A DNA stretch of 64,000 bases from Cytobacillus sp. NJ13 (GCA_030348385.1 JAUCFP010000006.1:496001-560000), one strand, 5' to 3'. Positions 1-8,912 are shown, numbered from the stretch's first letter. Notes: a model not told the origin generated them from the letters alone. A program made the numbers and translations.

Positions 1-417
1 ATAAGTGAGTTATCTGAGGAAGAGATTAGGTACAAGCCAGGAAAGGATAAATGGAGTATACATCAGATAATTATTCATATAACAGATTCTGAATTGGTGG
101 CTACACATAGAATGAAAAAAGTTTTGTCAGAGCCCGAACCACTTTTACCAGCACCTGATCAAGATGCTTGGGCAAGCTCATTGGTTTATGAACAATTAGA
201 TCGTGAACAATACCTTCTACTTTTTAAAATGCTTCGTTCCAGTATGCTTCCTATTCTCCATGATTTAACAACTGAACAACTTGAGAGAGTTGCAGTGTAT
301 CCAGATGGTGCGAGATTGACATTCAAAGATTTGTTGGATTTCCGAGTCGGCCATATACGTGGACATCTCGATCAAATTGAAAGAGTTAAAAAGGCTTTTA
401 GGGAAAAGCAGAAATAA
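1..417 (+). CDS. DinB-fold protein, 5' end outside window
   Basis: The reading frame is open from the first base, so the start lies upstream; about 138 codons are visible. An early stretch reading W-S-I-H-Q with a following I-I-H-I-T-D-S-E is typical of the first metal-binding helix of DinB/YfiT four-helix bundles. A second histidine segment (R-V-G-H-I-R-G-H-L-D-Q-I) near the end supplies the other ligands. Members are metal-dependent thiol transferases or proteins of unknown role, and the substrate cannot be told here. It is the first of three DinB-type genes in the window (others at 884 and 16012). Confidence 0.75.
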   Translation: MSELSEEEIRYKPGKDKWSIHQIIIHITDSELVATHRMKKVLSEPEPLLPAPDQDAWASSLVYEQLDREQYLLLFKMLRSSMLPILHDLTTEQLERVAVYPDGARLTFKDLLDFRVGHIRGHLDQIERVKKAFREKQK

Positions 418-613
418 AATATTTAGCTTCTTCCACTAAACCAGCTAATAGTTTGTCAACATTTTTCAATGAAATAGAATGTTATATTATAGTATGCTAA
501 AAGGTCTGCCCTATAGGGTACTTTATTTGTCATGATGAAGGAATAAAAGCTGGATGAGCCGAATAAGTCATAGTGATCATGGATTTGTTGTATTCTCAAA
601 ATAAGTTATATGG

Positions 614-870
614 GCGACAGTCGAAAATGAAGGTTATTTTATGCGTATGAATGGCTTTTTTCGATATTGATTGAGGATTATTGTTATCGTCACCTTGAAA
701 TTTCGGATTACCCTGCCGTGTCGGAGAGGATTAGAAGCTGGAGAGAAAGGTATGTCCAATATGGAAGGGACCACTTGGATTTGGGATTTACCTTTTTAGG
801 ACCAATTAATTTATACTACAGTCAGATTTTTTCTTGTCTTTTAACTTTGAAAGATTACACTAAACAGTGA
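614..870 (+). pseudogene. Relic of the C-terminus of a SAM-dependent methyltransferase
   Basis: The translation I-E-D-Y-C-Y-R-H followed by R-I-R-S-W-R-E-R-Y and Y-G-R-D matches the last 45 residues of the intact methyltransferase at 20615-21364 (I-E-N-Y-C-Y-E-H, K-I-R-T-W-R-S-S-Y, W-G-R-D). Just upstream, pieces resembling the preceding segment (T-V-E-N-E-G-Y, then E-W-L-F) sit in different frames. The SAM-binding N-terminal half is absent. The tail after the homologous part runs into unrelated sequence. This is a decayed fragment rather than a 67-residue gene. Confidence 0.65.
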
Positions 871-883
871 GGAGATTGGTAGT

Positions 884-1381
884 ATGCAAGTTGTAACCAA
901 AATGTTTTTAGAACAACTCGACATGCATTGCCATGAGAATGATTGGTTTGCATCCATGGATCAGGCGCTTCATGGAGTCATCGCAGCTGAGGCAGCATGG
1001 ACAAGTTCGGGAATCAGCAATTCGATTTGGCAGATTGTCAACCACTTGATATTTTGGAATGAAGACGTAATCCATCGAATTAAGGGCACAGAGAATCCGC
1101 ATAAGGCAGAAGACAATGAAGAAACCTTTGGAAATCCGGGGGATCCAGAAGACGAAATTGGGTGGGCCCAGACAGTGCAGCGCCTTACTGAAGTCATGAA
1201 TAAATTAAAAACGGTCATTGCGGACCTTGACGATGAAAAGTTAAAAGTTCCGTATGCAGCTAACAGGTACTCTATTGAGCGTTTACTCAGCCATATCATG
1301 ATGCACGATACGTATCATCTCGGCCAAATTGTGCTTTTGCGAAAGTTGCAATCCTCTTGGGGTGGCGTTGATTGGTCCTAA
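884..1381 (+). CDS. DinB family protein
   Basis: 165 residues, the usual length for DinB-fold proteins. A histidine in W-Q-I-V-N-H-L (about residue 54) and the pair in H-I-M-M-H-D-T-Y-H-L-G-Q (about 137-145) form the expected metal-binding triad. The family includes metal-dependent bacillithiol or mycothiol S-transferases and detoxification proteins, but which applies here cannot be read from sequence. A GAGGAG ribosome site (871-876) lies 8 bases before the ATG. It stands alone, followed by a long region without intact genes. Confidence 0.8.
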   Translation: MQVVTKMFLEQLDMHCHENDWFASMDQALHGVIAAEAAWTSSGISNSIWQIVNHLIFWNEDVIHRIKGTENPHKAEDNEETFGNPGDPEDEIGWAQTVQRLTEVMNKLKTVIADLDDEKLKVPYAANRYSIERLLSHIMMHDTYHLGQIVLLRKLQSSWGGVDWS

Positions 1382-1567
1382 AGCACCATAATTCAGCGAC
1401 CTTCCTTGCCCAGCCGCAGAAGCAGTATTGACGGTGTGCAGCCTTTTTCATTCTTTATGGTAAAGCGGGTGATTTTCCTGCTTTATGGATGGCTAAACGG
1501 GTGTATTAGTAAAATAAATTAGAACGTATTTGCAGAGCGATCTTTCTCATATTTCATTGTTCAACAG

Positions 1568-1604
1568 TCGGGCGCTTTTCTTGAATAAGAAGGCGTCTTT
1601 TTGC
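1568..1604. repeat. Dispersed hairpin repeat, family A
   Basis: A GGGCGCTT-type arm, a short TTGAATAA loop region and a complementary arm followed by T-rich sequence. The same pattern recurs at 16607, 19691, 20491, 21373, 32678 and 33783. It can fold as a stem-loop and may act as a terminator, but the wide reuse in intergenic DNA marks it as a dispersed repeat. Confidence 0.6.
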
Positions 1605-1650
1605 ATGTACAACACATTTAGGGATTGAGTTTAATGAGGTGTAAAATAGA

Positions 1651-1695
1651 TTGTGAAGTCCTGTACTTAAAGTAACGGGTGCAAGAGTTGAAGAT
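1651..1695. repeat. Dispersed repeat, family D (taacgggtgcaagag core)
   Basis: The core tacttaaagtaacgggtgca recurs, slightly altered, near 32600, 33926 and 55904. It always sits in non-coding DNA and often close to a family A hairpin. No function is evident. Confidence 0.45.
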
Positions 1696-1929
1696 CAGTA
1701 TGGATCGGCAGCTCTTTTTTTGTTTGACCAACGGGGCAGGTTTATTGAATAGTGAATTAAGATAATTTTACATCTAAAGTTGTAGGGGATTTCAAACTAT
1801 ACCTGGAGGTAATAATTTTGTAGGAATGGTTTATAACACAGATTTTCTGTCGTTTTTTTATGTATTTAAAGTTCTCCGATGGAAGTATCGTTTTCTTACC
1901 CACCTTTTAATTCCTTTTGGTTAGTTTAG

Positions 1930-2200
1930 ACGGAGGGTCCGGGAAATTCCCGGAATATGAACTACTTTGGAATGAATTACGAGAAATTCATATTCAATAA
2001 CAACGACAAACTTTAGTAGAAGGGTATTGGAGAATTACTTTAAATTCTTCAGTAACATTGATGTTAATCAAATTGTTGAAGGGTTTCCTGATAAAGATAA
2101 TGTAGTTTGTAATCCTTTACTTTCCTGGGCTAACGATGGATCTCACCATGTAAATAATGATTTATATGTTGATAGCATTCAAGAGTTGGTTTGCTTATAA
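1930..2200 (+). pseudogene. Relic of the C-terminus of an AAA_13-type ATPase
   Basis: One frame reads E-Y-E-L-L-W-N-E-L-R near 1953. After a shift, another gives L-E-N-Y-F-K-F-F-S-N-I-D, then N-P-L-L-S-W-A-N-D-G-S-H-H-V-N-N-D-L-Y-V-D, ending at a stop at 2198-2200. This resembles the C-terminal part of AAA_13 family ATPases, a group that includes PrrC/RloC-like anticodon-nuclease proteins. The ATPase core and start are missing and at least one frameshift is present. The end of this relic abuts the promoter of the PBP gene. Confidence 0.5.
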
Positions 2201-2218
2201 AAAAATATATGCTATAAT
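2191..2218 (+). promoter_or_regulatory. Promoter of the first PBP gene
   Basis: TTGCTT (2191-2196) and TATAAT (2213-2218) are separated by 16 bases. Transcription should start inside the BlaI operator that follows immediately, which explains repression by occlusion. Confidence 0.7.
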
Positions 2219-2224
2219 CCTTCT

Positions 2225-2246
2225 AAATACTACATATGTAGTATTT
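2225..2246. promoter_or_regulatory. BlaI/MecI-type operator 1
   Basis: A perfect 22-base palindrome with the half AAATACTACAT, containing the TACTACA/TGTAGTA core known for BlaI/MecI sites. It overlaps the predicted transcription start. Related sites lie before blaI (4401) and before the second PBP gene (6668). Confidence 0.85.
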
Positions 2247-2273
2247 ATCCTGAAGGAAATGATGTGAGAGAGC

Positions 2274-4304
2274 TTGTATAGTAGAGTACAAAGAAAAAAG
2301 AAGAAAATTAACCCTTATTATTTCTTGTTATTCTTCATTTTAGCAGGGATTGGGGGTGTTATATGGTTCCAAATCATGGACAAAAAAGGCCACAGTGAAG
2401 TTCAGGAAGTAGCGAATACTTTTATTCAAGTATTAGAATACAAAGAGTATGAAAAATTAGGGAATGTGCTTGAAAAACAATCGTACACTTCATTAGATTA
2501 TACCTTGGAAGAAGTCATTGATAAATATGATCGTATATTTAACGGAATCAATATTTCGAATATACATGCTTCCAAAATTGAAATGGAAAAAGTCAAAAAC
2601 CATGGGTATGAGTTATCTTATCAATTAAGCTTTACAACTCCTTTAGGGACAGTGGAGAACTTGAACTATAAAACAAAGATCAATAAAACAGACGGTAAAT
2701 ATTTGGTTAAATGGGATCCTTCATTAATCTTTCCTGGAATGGAAGGAAAAGATAAAGCAGTTTTTCACTATAAGGAAGCAGAGCGTGGAGAGATTAAAGA
2801 TCATTCTGGGAACGGTTTGGCGGTAAATGAAGATTTTAAATGGGTAGGGGTAGTACCGTTAGAATTAGGGCAAGGAATCGAAAAAGACAATACACTGCAA
2901 AGGATTAGTCAGCAATTCGAGATTCCTATAGAGGAAATTAATCAAAAATTAAATCAGAGCTGGGTAAAGGATGATCTTTTTGTTCCTTTAAAAATAATTG
3001 AATCTAATAAAGCCAAAATCATGCCAGGAGCGGCCTATCAAAATATAAAACTTCGTTATTACCCACTAAAAGAAGCAGCAGCTCACTTAATTGGCTATGT
3101 AGGAAATGCAACAAAAGAGGATTTGGATAAAAATCCAAACTTATCGGATAGGAACATAATTGGAAAAGCTGGATTGGAAAAAGCTTTTGACAAGGAGTTA
3201 CGAGGTAAAGATGGGGGAGAAATACTGATTGTCGATGAACTGGGAAATAAAAAGCACGAATTTCAAAAGGTAGAAAAGATAGACGGAGAAGATATCCAAT
3301 TAACCATTGATTCTTATATCCAAAGAGAAGCATTTAAACATTTAAAAGGAAAAGCTGGTTCTACTGTCGTTATGAATCCTAAAGAGGGAGGGCTTTATGC
3401 CTTAGTGAGTTCCCCTTCATTTGATCCGAATAAAATGGTCCAAGGAATATCGCAGCAGGAATATGATCTATATGTGAAGGATGAGAACAAGCCATTTATT
3501 TCAAGGTATGCTGTTGGTTATGCACCTGGCTCTACCTTTAAAACGATAACCGCAAGTATTGGCCTTGATGCCAAAGTGACCTATCCAGATAAGCTTAGAA
3601 ACATAAGAGGTTTAAGCTGGCAAAAAGACGGAACATGGGGAAGGTATTCAGTTACCCGTGTTTCTGATGTGCAAAATGTAGATATGAGTAAAGCGTTAAT
3701 TTATTCAGACAATATTTATTTCGCACAAGAGGCTATAGAAATGGGTGAAAAAACGTTTAGAAATGGTTTGAATCAGTTTATCTTTGGAGAGGAATTAGAT
3801 TTACCGATTGTCATGAATCCAGCTCAAATATCTAAGCAAAATACATTTCAGTCAGAAATCCTGCTGGCAGATACGGCATACGGCCAAGGAGAATTAATGA
3901 TTACACCCATTCAACAAGCAACCATGTATTCTGTTTTTCAAAACGAAGGAAAAATTGTTTATCCAAAATTGTTGAATGATAAAAGCGAACGAAAAACAAA
4001 ATCAGCCATTTCTAGTTTAACGGCCAGTGAAATGATGAAGAATTTAACAGCGGTGGTAAGTGACCCAAATGGAACGGCCCATCTTTTATTCAACCCTGCC
4101 CATCAGTTGGCTGCCAAGACCGGAACAGCAGAGCTAAAAATGAAACAAGGTGAAAAGGGGAATGAAAATAGTTTTTTACTTGCTTTTGATGCGGAAAAAG
4201 ATTCATTTCTTCTTCTTTCACTTGTAGAACATTATACACCAGGCAGTTCGGCCACCCAACTGAACCAATCATTTATAGAGGAGCTTTTTTCATATTTTAA
4301 ATGA
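2274..4304 (+). CDS. MecA/PBP3-like class B penicillin-binding protein
   Basis: A 676-residue membrane-anchored transpeptidase that cross-links peptidoglycan outside the membrane. Order: basic N-terminus, one membrane segment (about residues 15-33), an NTF2-like MecA_N domain, a PBP dimerisation domain, then the transpeptidase domain. Active-site motifs are S-T-F-K with Ser420, S-D-N at 478-480 and K-T-G at 615-617. Length and order match MecA and B. subtilis PBP3. The TTG start is chosen because the nearby ATG and GTG run into stops; GAAGGAA lies upstream. The gene is under BlaI operator 1 and precedes blaI-blaR1, so it is probably induced by beta-lactams. Whether it has low drug affinity cannot be seen. 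Confidence 0.88.
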   Translation: MYSRVQRKKKKINPYYFLLFFILAGIGGVIWFQIMDKKGHSEVQEVANTFIQVLEYKEYEKLGNVLEKQSYTSLDYTLEEVIDKYDRIFNGINISNIHASKIEMEKVKNHGYELSYQLSFTTPLGTVENLNYKTKINKTDGKYLVKWDPSLIFPGMEGKDKAVFHYKEAERGEIKDHSGNGLAVNEDFKWVGVVPLELGQGIEKDNTLQRISQQFEIPIEEINQKLNQSWVKDDLFVPLKIIESNKAKIMPGAAYQNIKLRYYPLKEAAAHLIGYVGNATKEDLDKNPNLSDRNIIGKAGLEKAFDKELRGKDGGEILIVDELGNKKHEFQKVEKIDGEDIQLTIDSYIQREAFKHLKGKAGSTVVMNPKEGGLYALVSSPSFDPNKMVQGISQQEYDLYVKDENKPFISRYAVGYAPGSTFKTITASIGLDAKVTYPDKLRNIRGLSWQKDGTWGRYSVTRVSDVQNVDMSKALIYSDNIYFAQEAIEMGEKTFRNGLNQFIFGEELDLPIVMNPAQISKQNTFQSEILLADTAYGQGELMITPIQQATMYSVFQNEGKIVYPKLLNDKSERKTKSAISSLTASEMMKNLTAVVSDPNGTAHLLFNPAHQLAAKTGTAELKMKQGEKGNENSFLLAFDAEKDSFLLLSLVEHYTPGSSATQLNQSFIEELFSYFK

Positions 4305-4400
4305 AGTCACTGGGATCAGTTCATTAGTATACAGGGATTATTTACATTATGCTAAAGTACACGTTTATGCTTTAAGCCTTTGCCCCTTTTTGCTATATTA

Positions 4401-4420
4401 AATACTACAGATGTAAAAAT
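4401..4420. promoter_or_regulatory. BlaI/MecI-type operator 2 (blaI-blaR1 promoter)
   Basis: AATACTACAGATGTA resembles the perfect operators at 2225 and 6668 but has only one complete half, so binding may be weaker. A TATATT -10-like box (4394-4399) lies directly before it. This arrangement would give autoregulation of the regulatory pair. Confidence 0.65.
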
Positions 4421-4429
4421 AGGAGGGGT

Positions 4430-4822
4430 ATGATGAGAGAGATTCCGCAAATATCAGAAGCTGAATATGAAGTGATGAAAGTTGTATGGAAATATGAGTC
4501 CATTTCGACTCCTGAGGTAGTGGAGAAATTATCGAAAAAGAGTGACTGGAAACCGAATACCATTCATACCATGCTTGCACGTCTAGTCAAGAAAAATGCT
4601 TTGCAGGCACGAAAAGAAGGAAGAGTATTTATTTATACATCCCTAATCGAAGAACACAAGTATGTTGAGCAAAAAAGTAAGTCCTTTCTTCAACAGTTTT
4701 TCGGAGGCACGTTAAATTCAATGGTATTGAATTTTATTGAAAATGAACAGTTATCAAATGAGGATATTTCTGAGTTAAAGAAAATATTATCAAAGAAGGA
4801 TCAGAAAGAAGGAGAAAAATAA
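4430..4822 (+). CDS. blaI: BlaI/MecI-family transcriptional repressor
   Basis: 130 residues, normal for BlaI/MecI. The N-terminal winged helix begins I-S-E-A-E-Y-E-V-M-K-V-V-W, the family signature, and includes the recognition region W-K-P-N-T-I-H-T-M-L-A-R-L. The C-terminal third is the dimerisation and cleavage region. It represses its targets by binding TACTACA-type palindromes and is cleaved when BlaR1 senses a beta-lactam. Two consecutive ATGs exist; the second (4433) is better spaced from AGGAGGGG. The stop codon overlaps the blaR1 ATG by one base, indicating translational coupling. Confidence 0.92.
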   Translation: MMREIPQISEAEYEVMKVVWKYESISTPEVVEKLSKKSDWKPNTIHTMLARLVKKNALQARKEGRVFIYTSLIEEHKYVEQKSKSFLQQFFGGTLNSMVLNFIENEQLSNEDISELKKILSKKDQKEGEK

Positions 4823-6615
4823 TGGACACCATTCTACTGCGGGTTTTATTAAGTACAATCGTGGTATCACTCCTTATTTTCATGATTCTATTGATCAAGA
4901 GGCTTTTCCACAAACATTTGACGGTAAAGGCACATTATCAAATTTGGTATTTTCTTTTCATTCCAATCCTTGCTGCGTTTGTACCCTGGAAGGATTTTCA
5001 CCTTGGAAAAGGAACCCAATATTTGAAAAGCTTGCTTTTCTTTCAGAAAGACACCGCATCTAAGAATGAAAAGAATGTATTGAATGTCTCTCAGGCGTCA
5101 AATACGGATTTAATGCATGATTTCACAGTATCAGTGAACAAATCAACACCTGATTTTGTCTACCATATAATTTTCACAATTTGGGTTATAGGAATGATTT
5201 TGTTCATAGGTTTGGTGATTTACTCCGCCTATCAAATCTATCAGATGAAAAAGTCAGCTACTCCTGTTAAGAATCAAAGGATAAATGAACTGTTAGAATT
5301 GTGCAAAGAGAGTGTTGGTATTAAGAGAAAAGTAAAGCTGCGGGAAAACGCACTTATTACCTCTCCAATTACGTTCGGGATTTTCCAGCCCTATATTTTT
5401 TTACCAAGGAAAACGCGAGAAGCTCTCTCATTAAATGAATTAAAATACGTTTTTCTTCACGAGCTGCACCACCATAAAAACAAAGATGTGTTCGTTAATT
5501 ACGTCATGTTAATCGTTCAAATAATTTATTGGTTTAACCCATTCATGTGGGTTGCCTTAAAAAGGATGCGAATCGATCGGGAATTGGCATGTGATGCTTC
5601 TGTACTCAATCTCTTGGATGAGAGTGGATGCATTGAGTATGGGCATACCATCATTCGTTTTGCGGATAAAAAGTATGATCGGACTTATGCACAGATTGCA
5701 CCTGGAATGGGAGGGACCCAAAAACAAATCAAACAAAGAATCCAGCGTATTGCTGCCTTCTCTGGAGATTCACCATTATTGAAATGGAAAAGCAAAGTCA
5801 TCTGTGTGGTTTCGGGGATTTTTGTGTTAGCTATTACTCCAATCACCACTGTTATTGCCAGCTCGGATGATATGTATCATTTTAGTGAGAAGAATACAAT
5901 TTATGAAGATTTAAGTTCCTATTTCCATGGCTATAACGGTAGTTTTGTTTTATATGATGATGCTAAGGGACAATATCAAATCTATAATCGAGATATGAGT
6001 GAACAGAGGGTTTCTCCTAATAGCACCTATAAAATATTTTCTGCCTTATTTGCATTGGAATCAAGTGTTATTTCCACGAATAACAATGAACAGGCTTGGG
6101 ATGGAAATGTTCAACCCTATCAAGAATGGAATCAAGATCAAAATCTATCTACTGCATTGAGCCATTCGGTGAATTGGTATTTCCAAAATACCGATAGAGA
6201 AATAGGGAGGAAGCATCTGCAAGATTATTTCCACAAGGTGAAATATGGAAATGAGGACCTTTCAGGGAATTTAGATACTTATTGGATGGAATCTTCATTA
6301 AAAATTTCACCAATCGAACAAGTGCAATTATTACATGCATTGGAAGAAAATAAATTTGGTTTTAAAGAGGAAAATATTCAAGCGGTTAAACAAGCAATCT
6401 TAATTGATAAGCAAAAAAATGGACAATTATTTGGAAAAACGGGAACCGGTACGATCAATGGAAAGAATGTAAATGGCTGGTTCATTGGCTTTGTATATAA
6501 AGGAGAGCATCGTTATTATTTTGCCATCAATATTCAAGATAAGGATGGTCATGCAAAAGGAAGCAAGGCTGCGGAGATTGCTAAGCAAATCCTGCACGAT
6601 AAAAGGATTTATTAA
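4822..6615 (+). CDS. blaR1: BlaR1/MecR1 beta-lactam sensor and antirepressor
   Basis: 597 residues. The N-terminal half is a multi-spanning M56 metalloprotease with the zinc motif H-E-L-H-H at 213-217 and a further conserved acidic segment (R-E-L-A-C-D-A-S). After another membrane segment near 325 comes an extracellular class D-like penicillin sensor domain with S-T-Y-K (Ser401), S-V-N (449-451) and K-T-G (539-541), all intact. Beta-lactam acylation of Ser401 should activate the protease and remove BlaI. It is translationally coupled to blaI. No beta-lactamase gene lies beside it; PBP genes flank the pair on both sides. Confidence 0.92.
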   Translation: MDTILLRVLLSTIVVSLLIFMILLIKRLFHKHLTVKAHYQIWYFLFIPILAAFVPWKDFHLGKGTQYLKSLLFFQKDTASKNEKNVLNVSQASNTDLMHDFTVSVNKSTPDFVYHIIFTIWVIGMILFIGLVIYSAYQIYQMKKSATPVKNQRINELLELCKESVGIKRKVKLRENALITSPITFGIFQPYIFLPRKTREALSLNELKYVFLHELHHHKNKDVFVNYVMLIVQIIYWFNPFMWVALKRMRIDRELACDASVLNLLDESGCIEYGHTIIRFADKKYDRTYAQIAPGMGGTQKQIKQRIQRIAAFSGDSPLLKWKSKVICVVSGIFVLAITPITTVIASSDDMYHFSEKNTIYEDLSSYFHGYNGSFVLYDDAKGQYQIYNRDMSEQRVSPNSTYKIFSALFALESSVISTNNNEQAWDGNVQPYQEWNQDQNLSTALSHSVNWYFQNTDREIGRKHLQDYFHKVKYGNEDLSGNLDTYWMESSLKISPIEQVQLLHALEENKFGFKEENIQAVKQAILIDKQKNGQLFGKTGTGTINGKNVNGWFIGFVYKGEHRYYFAINIQDKDGHAKGSKAAEIAKQILHDKRIY

Positions 6616-6660
6616 AAATAGTACCCCAATAAGGATGAACTATACCTTTTGGGGCTATCT

Positions 6661-6697
6661 CCGCACCAAATACTACAGTTGTAGTATTTGGTGCGGA
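6661..6697. promoter_or_regulatory. BlaI/MecI-type operator 3 within a longer palindrome
   Basis: AAATACTACA and TGTAGTATTT flank a two-base centre at 6668-6689. The symmetry continues outward through CCGCACC/GGTGCGG, giving two perfect 17-base arms. It precedes the second PBP gene. The extended stem could also form an RNA hairpin at the end of blaR1, though no T-run follows. Confidence 0.8.
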
Positions 6698-6750
6698 ATA
6701 CACAAACTTCCCAGTTGATTCGATTCTTTACATGAAAGGGGTGATGTGTT

Positions 6751-8808
6751 TTGAGGCAAAGAAGGCAGAAAAAATACAACATATTAAAAAATCAGATGCG
6801 ATTGAGAATGAATAGTCTCTTTTTCATGGTTTTTATTCTTTTTTCCATCCTGATTCTTCGACTTGGGGTCGTCCAAATTTTAAAAGGGGAGTCCTATGCG
6901 GCGCAAGCTGATAACACGGAGGTGACGCCCATTAATTTATCCGTTCCGCGCGGAAAAATATATGACAAGAATCACAAATTAGTAGTCTATAATATCCCGG
7001 AAAAAGCAATTACCTATACACCACCGAAAAATCCACAGCCGGGCGAATTGCTTGAACTGTCAAAAAAGTTAGATATTTTTCTTTCCATGAATAATAAAGA
7101 TATCGATAAAGTGACAGATCGGGATATTAAAGATATCTGGCTTCTGGAACATAATAATGGTCAGAATTTTATCACAAAGAAGGAAGAGAGATTATACAAA
7201 CAGGAAAAGTTGACCGATAAGGATTTATATCAATTAAAATTGAGCCGAATAAAAAAAAGTGACCTCCAGGGTGTAGACAAAAATGTGGCAGCCATATACC
7301 GGAAGCTATCAACCGCCATCGCTTTAACCCCGTCGATGATCAAAAATGAAAATGTCACAGAAGAAGAATATGCTAAGGTGAGTGAAAATCTGGAAAATTT
7401 GCCGGGTGTTGATATAACAACCGACTGGAAGAGGGGCTATACTTACGGAGATACATATAAGAATATGCTTGGTAAAGTTACGAGTGCAGATGAAGGCATA
7501 CCTGCAGAAAACGTAGATTCCTATAAGGCTAAAGGATACAAACTTAATGACCGGATCGGGAAAAGCTATATTGAAGAGCTTTATGAAGACGTATTGCAAG
7601 GGCAAAAGGAAAAAATAAAAACGGTTACAGATCAAAAAGGAGATGTGGTGGATACAGAGATTGTTTCTGAAGGGCAGATCGGCAAGGATATTGTCCTGAC
7701 CATTGATATGGAGTTCCAAGCCCAAGTGGAAAAAATCATGCAGGAAGAGTTAGCAAATGCGATACAAAAGCCGCATACTGATACACTTGACACTGCTTTT
7801 GTTGTGGCAATGGAGCCCAAGACCGGCCGCATTCTGTCTATGTCAGGAAAGGTGTATAACAGGCAATCTAGGGAATTTATCGATTTTACACCGGGAACCT
7901 TCACTTACGCTTTTGAACAGGGATCTGTTGTAAAAGGGGCCACCGTATTAACCGGATACCAGACCAGTGTAAGGGATATTGGGGAATTTGATTATGATGC
8001 ACCCTTGCAAATTAAAGGGACTAAACAAATTTCTTCCTATGCGAATATGGGTACCATCAACGATTTAAAAGCGCTTGAACGCTCATCAAACGTATATATG
8101 TGGAAAACTGCTATTGAGATTCTGGGAGGTCAATATCATCCAAATCAGTCCCTAAATATGGATTCAGAAAAAATAGAAACAATTCGTTACTATTTCAATC
8201 AATATGGGTTAGGTGTCCCTACAGGAATAGGTTTTGACAATGAAACAGCAGGTATAAAAGGGAATGACGTGCGAAATTATTTTCAAATTGCAATCGGACA
8301 ATTGGATACCTATACACCGATGCAGATTGCCCAGTATATTACAACCATAGCGAATGGCGGCTACCGTATGAAGCCTCAATTGGTTAAGGAGATCCGCGAA
8401 CCCTCCAAGAATGGTGATGAACCAGGAAATGTAATCAATGAAATTAACCCAGTTGTGCTGAATAAGGTGGATATGAGTGCTAAAATGATGAAGCGTGTCC
8501 AACAGGGCTTTTGGCTGGTTACCCATGGTTCGCAAGGGACAGCGAGAGGATTTTTTAAGGACGAACCGTACAATGCAGCGGGTAAAACCGGTACCTCTGA
8601 ATCTTATAAAAACGGGGTAAAGACATGGAATCTATCCTTTGCAGGATATGCACCATTTGATGATCCCGATATTGCCATTGCAGTTATAGTGCCGAATGCC
8701 TACCGTGATGGTTACGCACAGCCGCACAGCGCTGCTAATATTATCAGCCAGCGAGTTTTTCGGGCATATTTTGCACAAGAAGAAAAAGATCAACAAACAA
8801 CAAAATGA
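6751..8808 (+). CDS. PbpA/PbpH-like class B penicillin-binding protein
   Basis: 685 residues resembling the elongation-type transpeptidases PBP2a/PbpH of B. subtilis. Basic start, one membrane segment (about 20-42), a dimerisation domain beginning with the P-R-G-K-I-Y-D motif, then the transpeptidase domain with S-V-V-K (Ser392), S-S-N (445-447) and K-T-G (612-614). The TTG start is supported by GAAAGGGG ending 10 bases upstream. Operator 3 lies 54 bases upstream, so it probably belongs to the BlaI regulon with the MecA-like gene. It could be a beta-lactam-tolerant spare for the housekeeping enzyme; that is inferred from context. Confidence 0.88.
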   Translation: MRQRRQKKYNILKNQMRLRMNSLFFMVFILFSILILRLGVVQILKGESYAAQADNTEVTPINLSVPRGKIYDKNHKLVVYNIPEKAITYTPPKNPQPGELLELSKKLDIFLSMNNKDIDKVTDRDIKDIWLLEHNNGQNFITKKEERLYKQEKLTDKDLYQLKLSRIKKSDLQGVDKNVAAIYRKLSTAIALTPSMIKNENVTEEEYAKVSENLENLPGVDITTDWKRGYTYGDTYKNMLGKVTSADEGIPAENVDSYKAKGYKLNDRIGKSYIEELYEDVLQGQKEKIKTVTDQKGDVVDTEIVSEGQIGKDIVLTIDMEFQAQVEKIMQEELANAIQKPHTDTLDTAFVVAMEPKTGRILSMSGKVYNRQSREFIDFTPGTFTYAFEQGSVVKGATVLTGYQTSVRDIGEFDYDAPLQIKGTKQISSYANMGTINDLKALERSSNVYMWKTAIEILGGQYHPNQSLNMDSEKIETIRYYFNQYGLGVPTGIGFDNETAGIKGNDVRNYFQIAIGQLDTYTPMQIAQYITTIANGGYRMKPQLVKEIREPSKNGDEPGNVINEINPVVLNKVDMSAKMMKRVQQGFWLVTHGSQGTARGFFKDEPYNAAGKTGTSESYKNGVKTWNLSFAGYAPFDDPDIAIAVIVPNAYRDGYAQPHSAANIISQRVFRAYFAQEEKDQQTTK

Positions 8809-8876
8809 GGATAACATATCAATTTTTCCATTCCGGAAAGGCACATGAAATCTTTACAATAATATTAGTCTTTAAA

Positions 8877-8912
8877 TAAGGCTGTTTTCGTAAAGATTGT
8901 TGTTTTTTAAAA
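8877..8912. repeat. Solo end of the GC-rich mobile repeat (family C)
   Basis: The segment from aaggctgttttcgtaaagat through TTGTTG closely matches the inverted terminal sequence of the repeat at 63702-63938. The GC-rich interior is missing, leaving only one end. Confidence 0.5.

Noticed and set aside
970..1299. 109-codon minus-strand frame
   Set aside because: Complement of the DinB gene at 884-1381, with no ribosome site and no family pattern.
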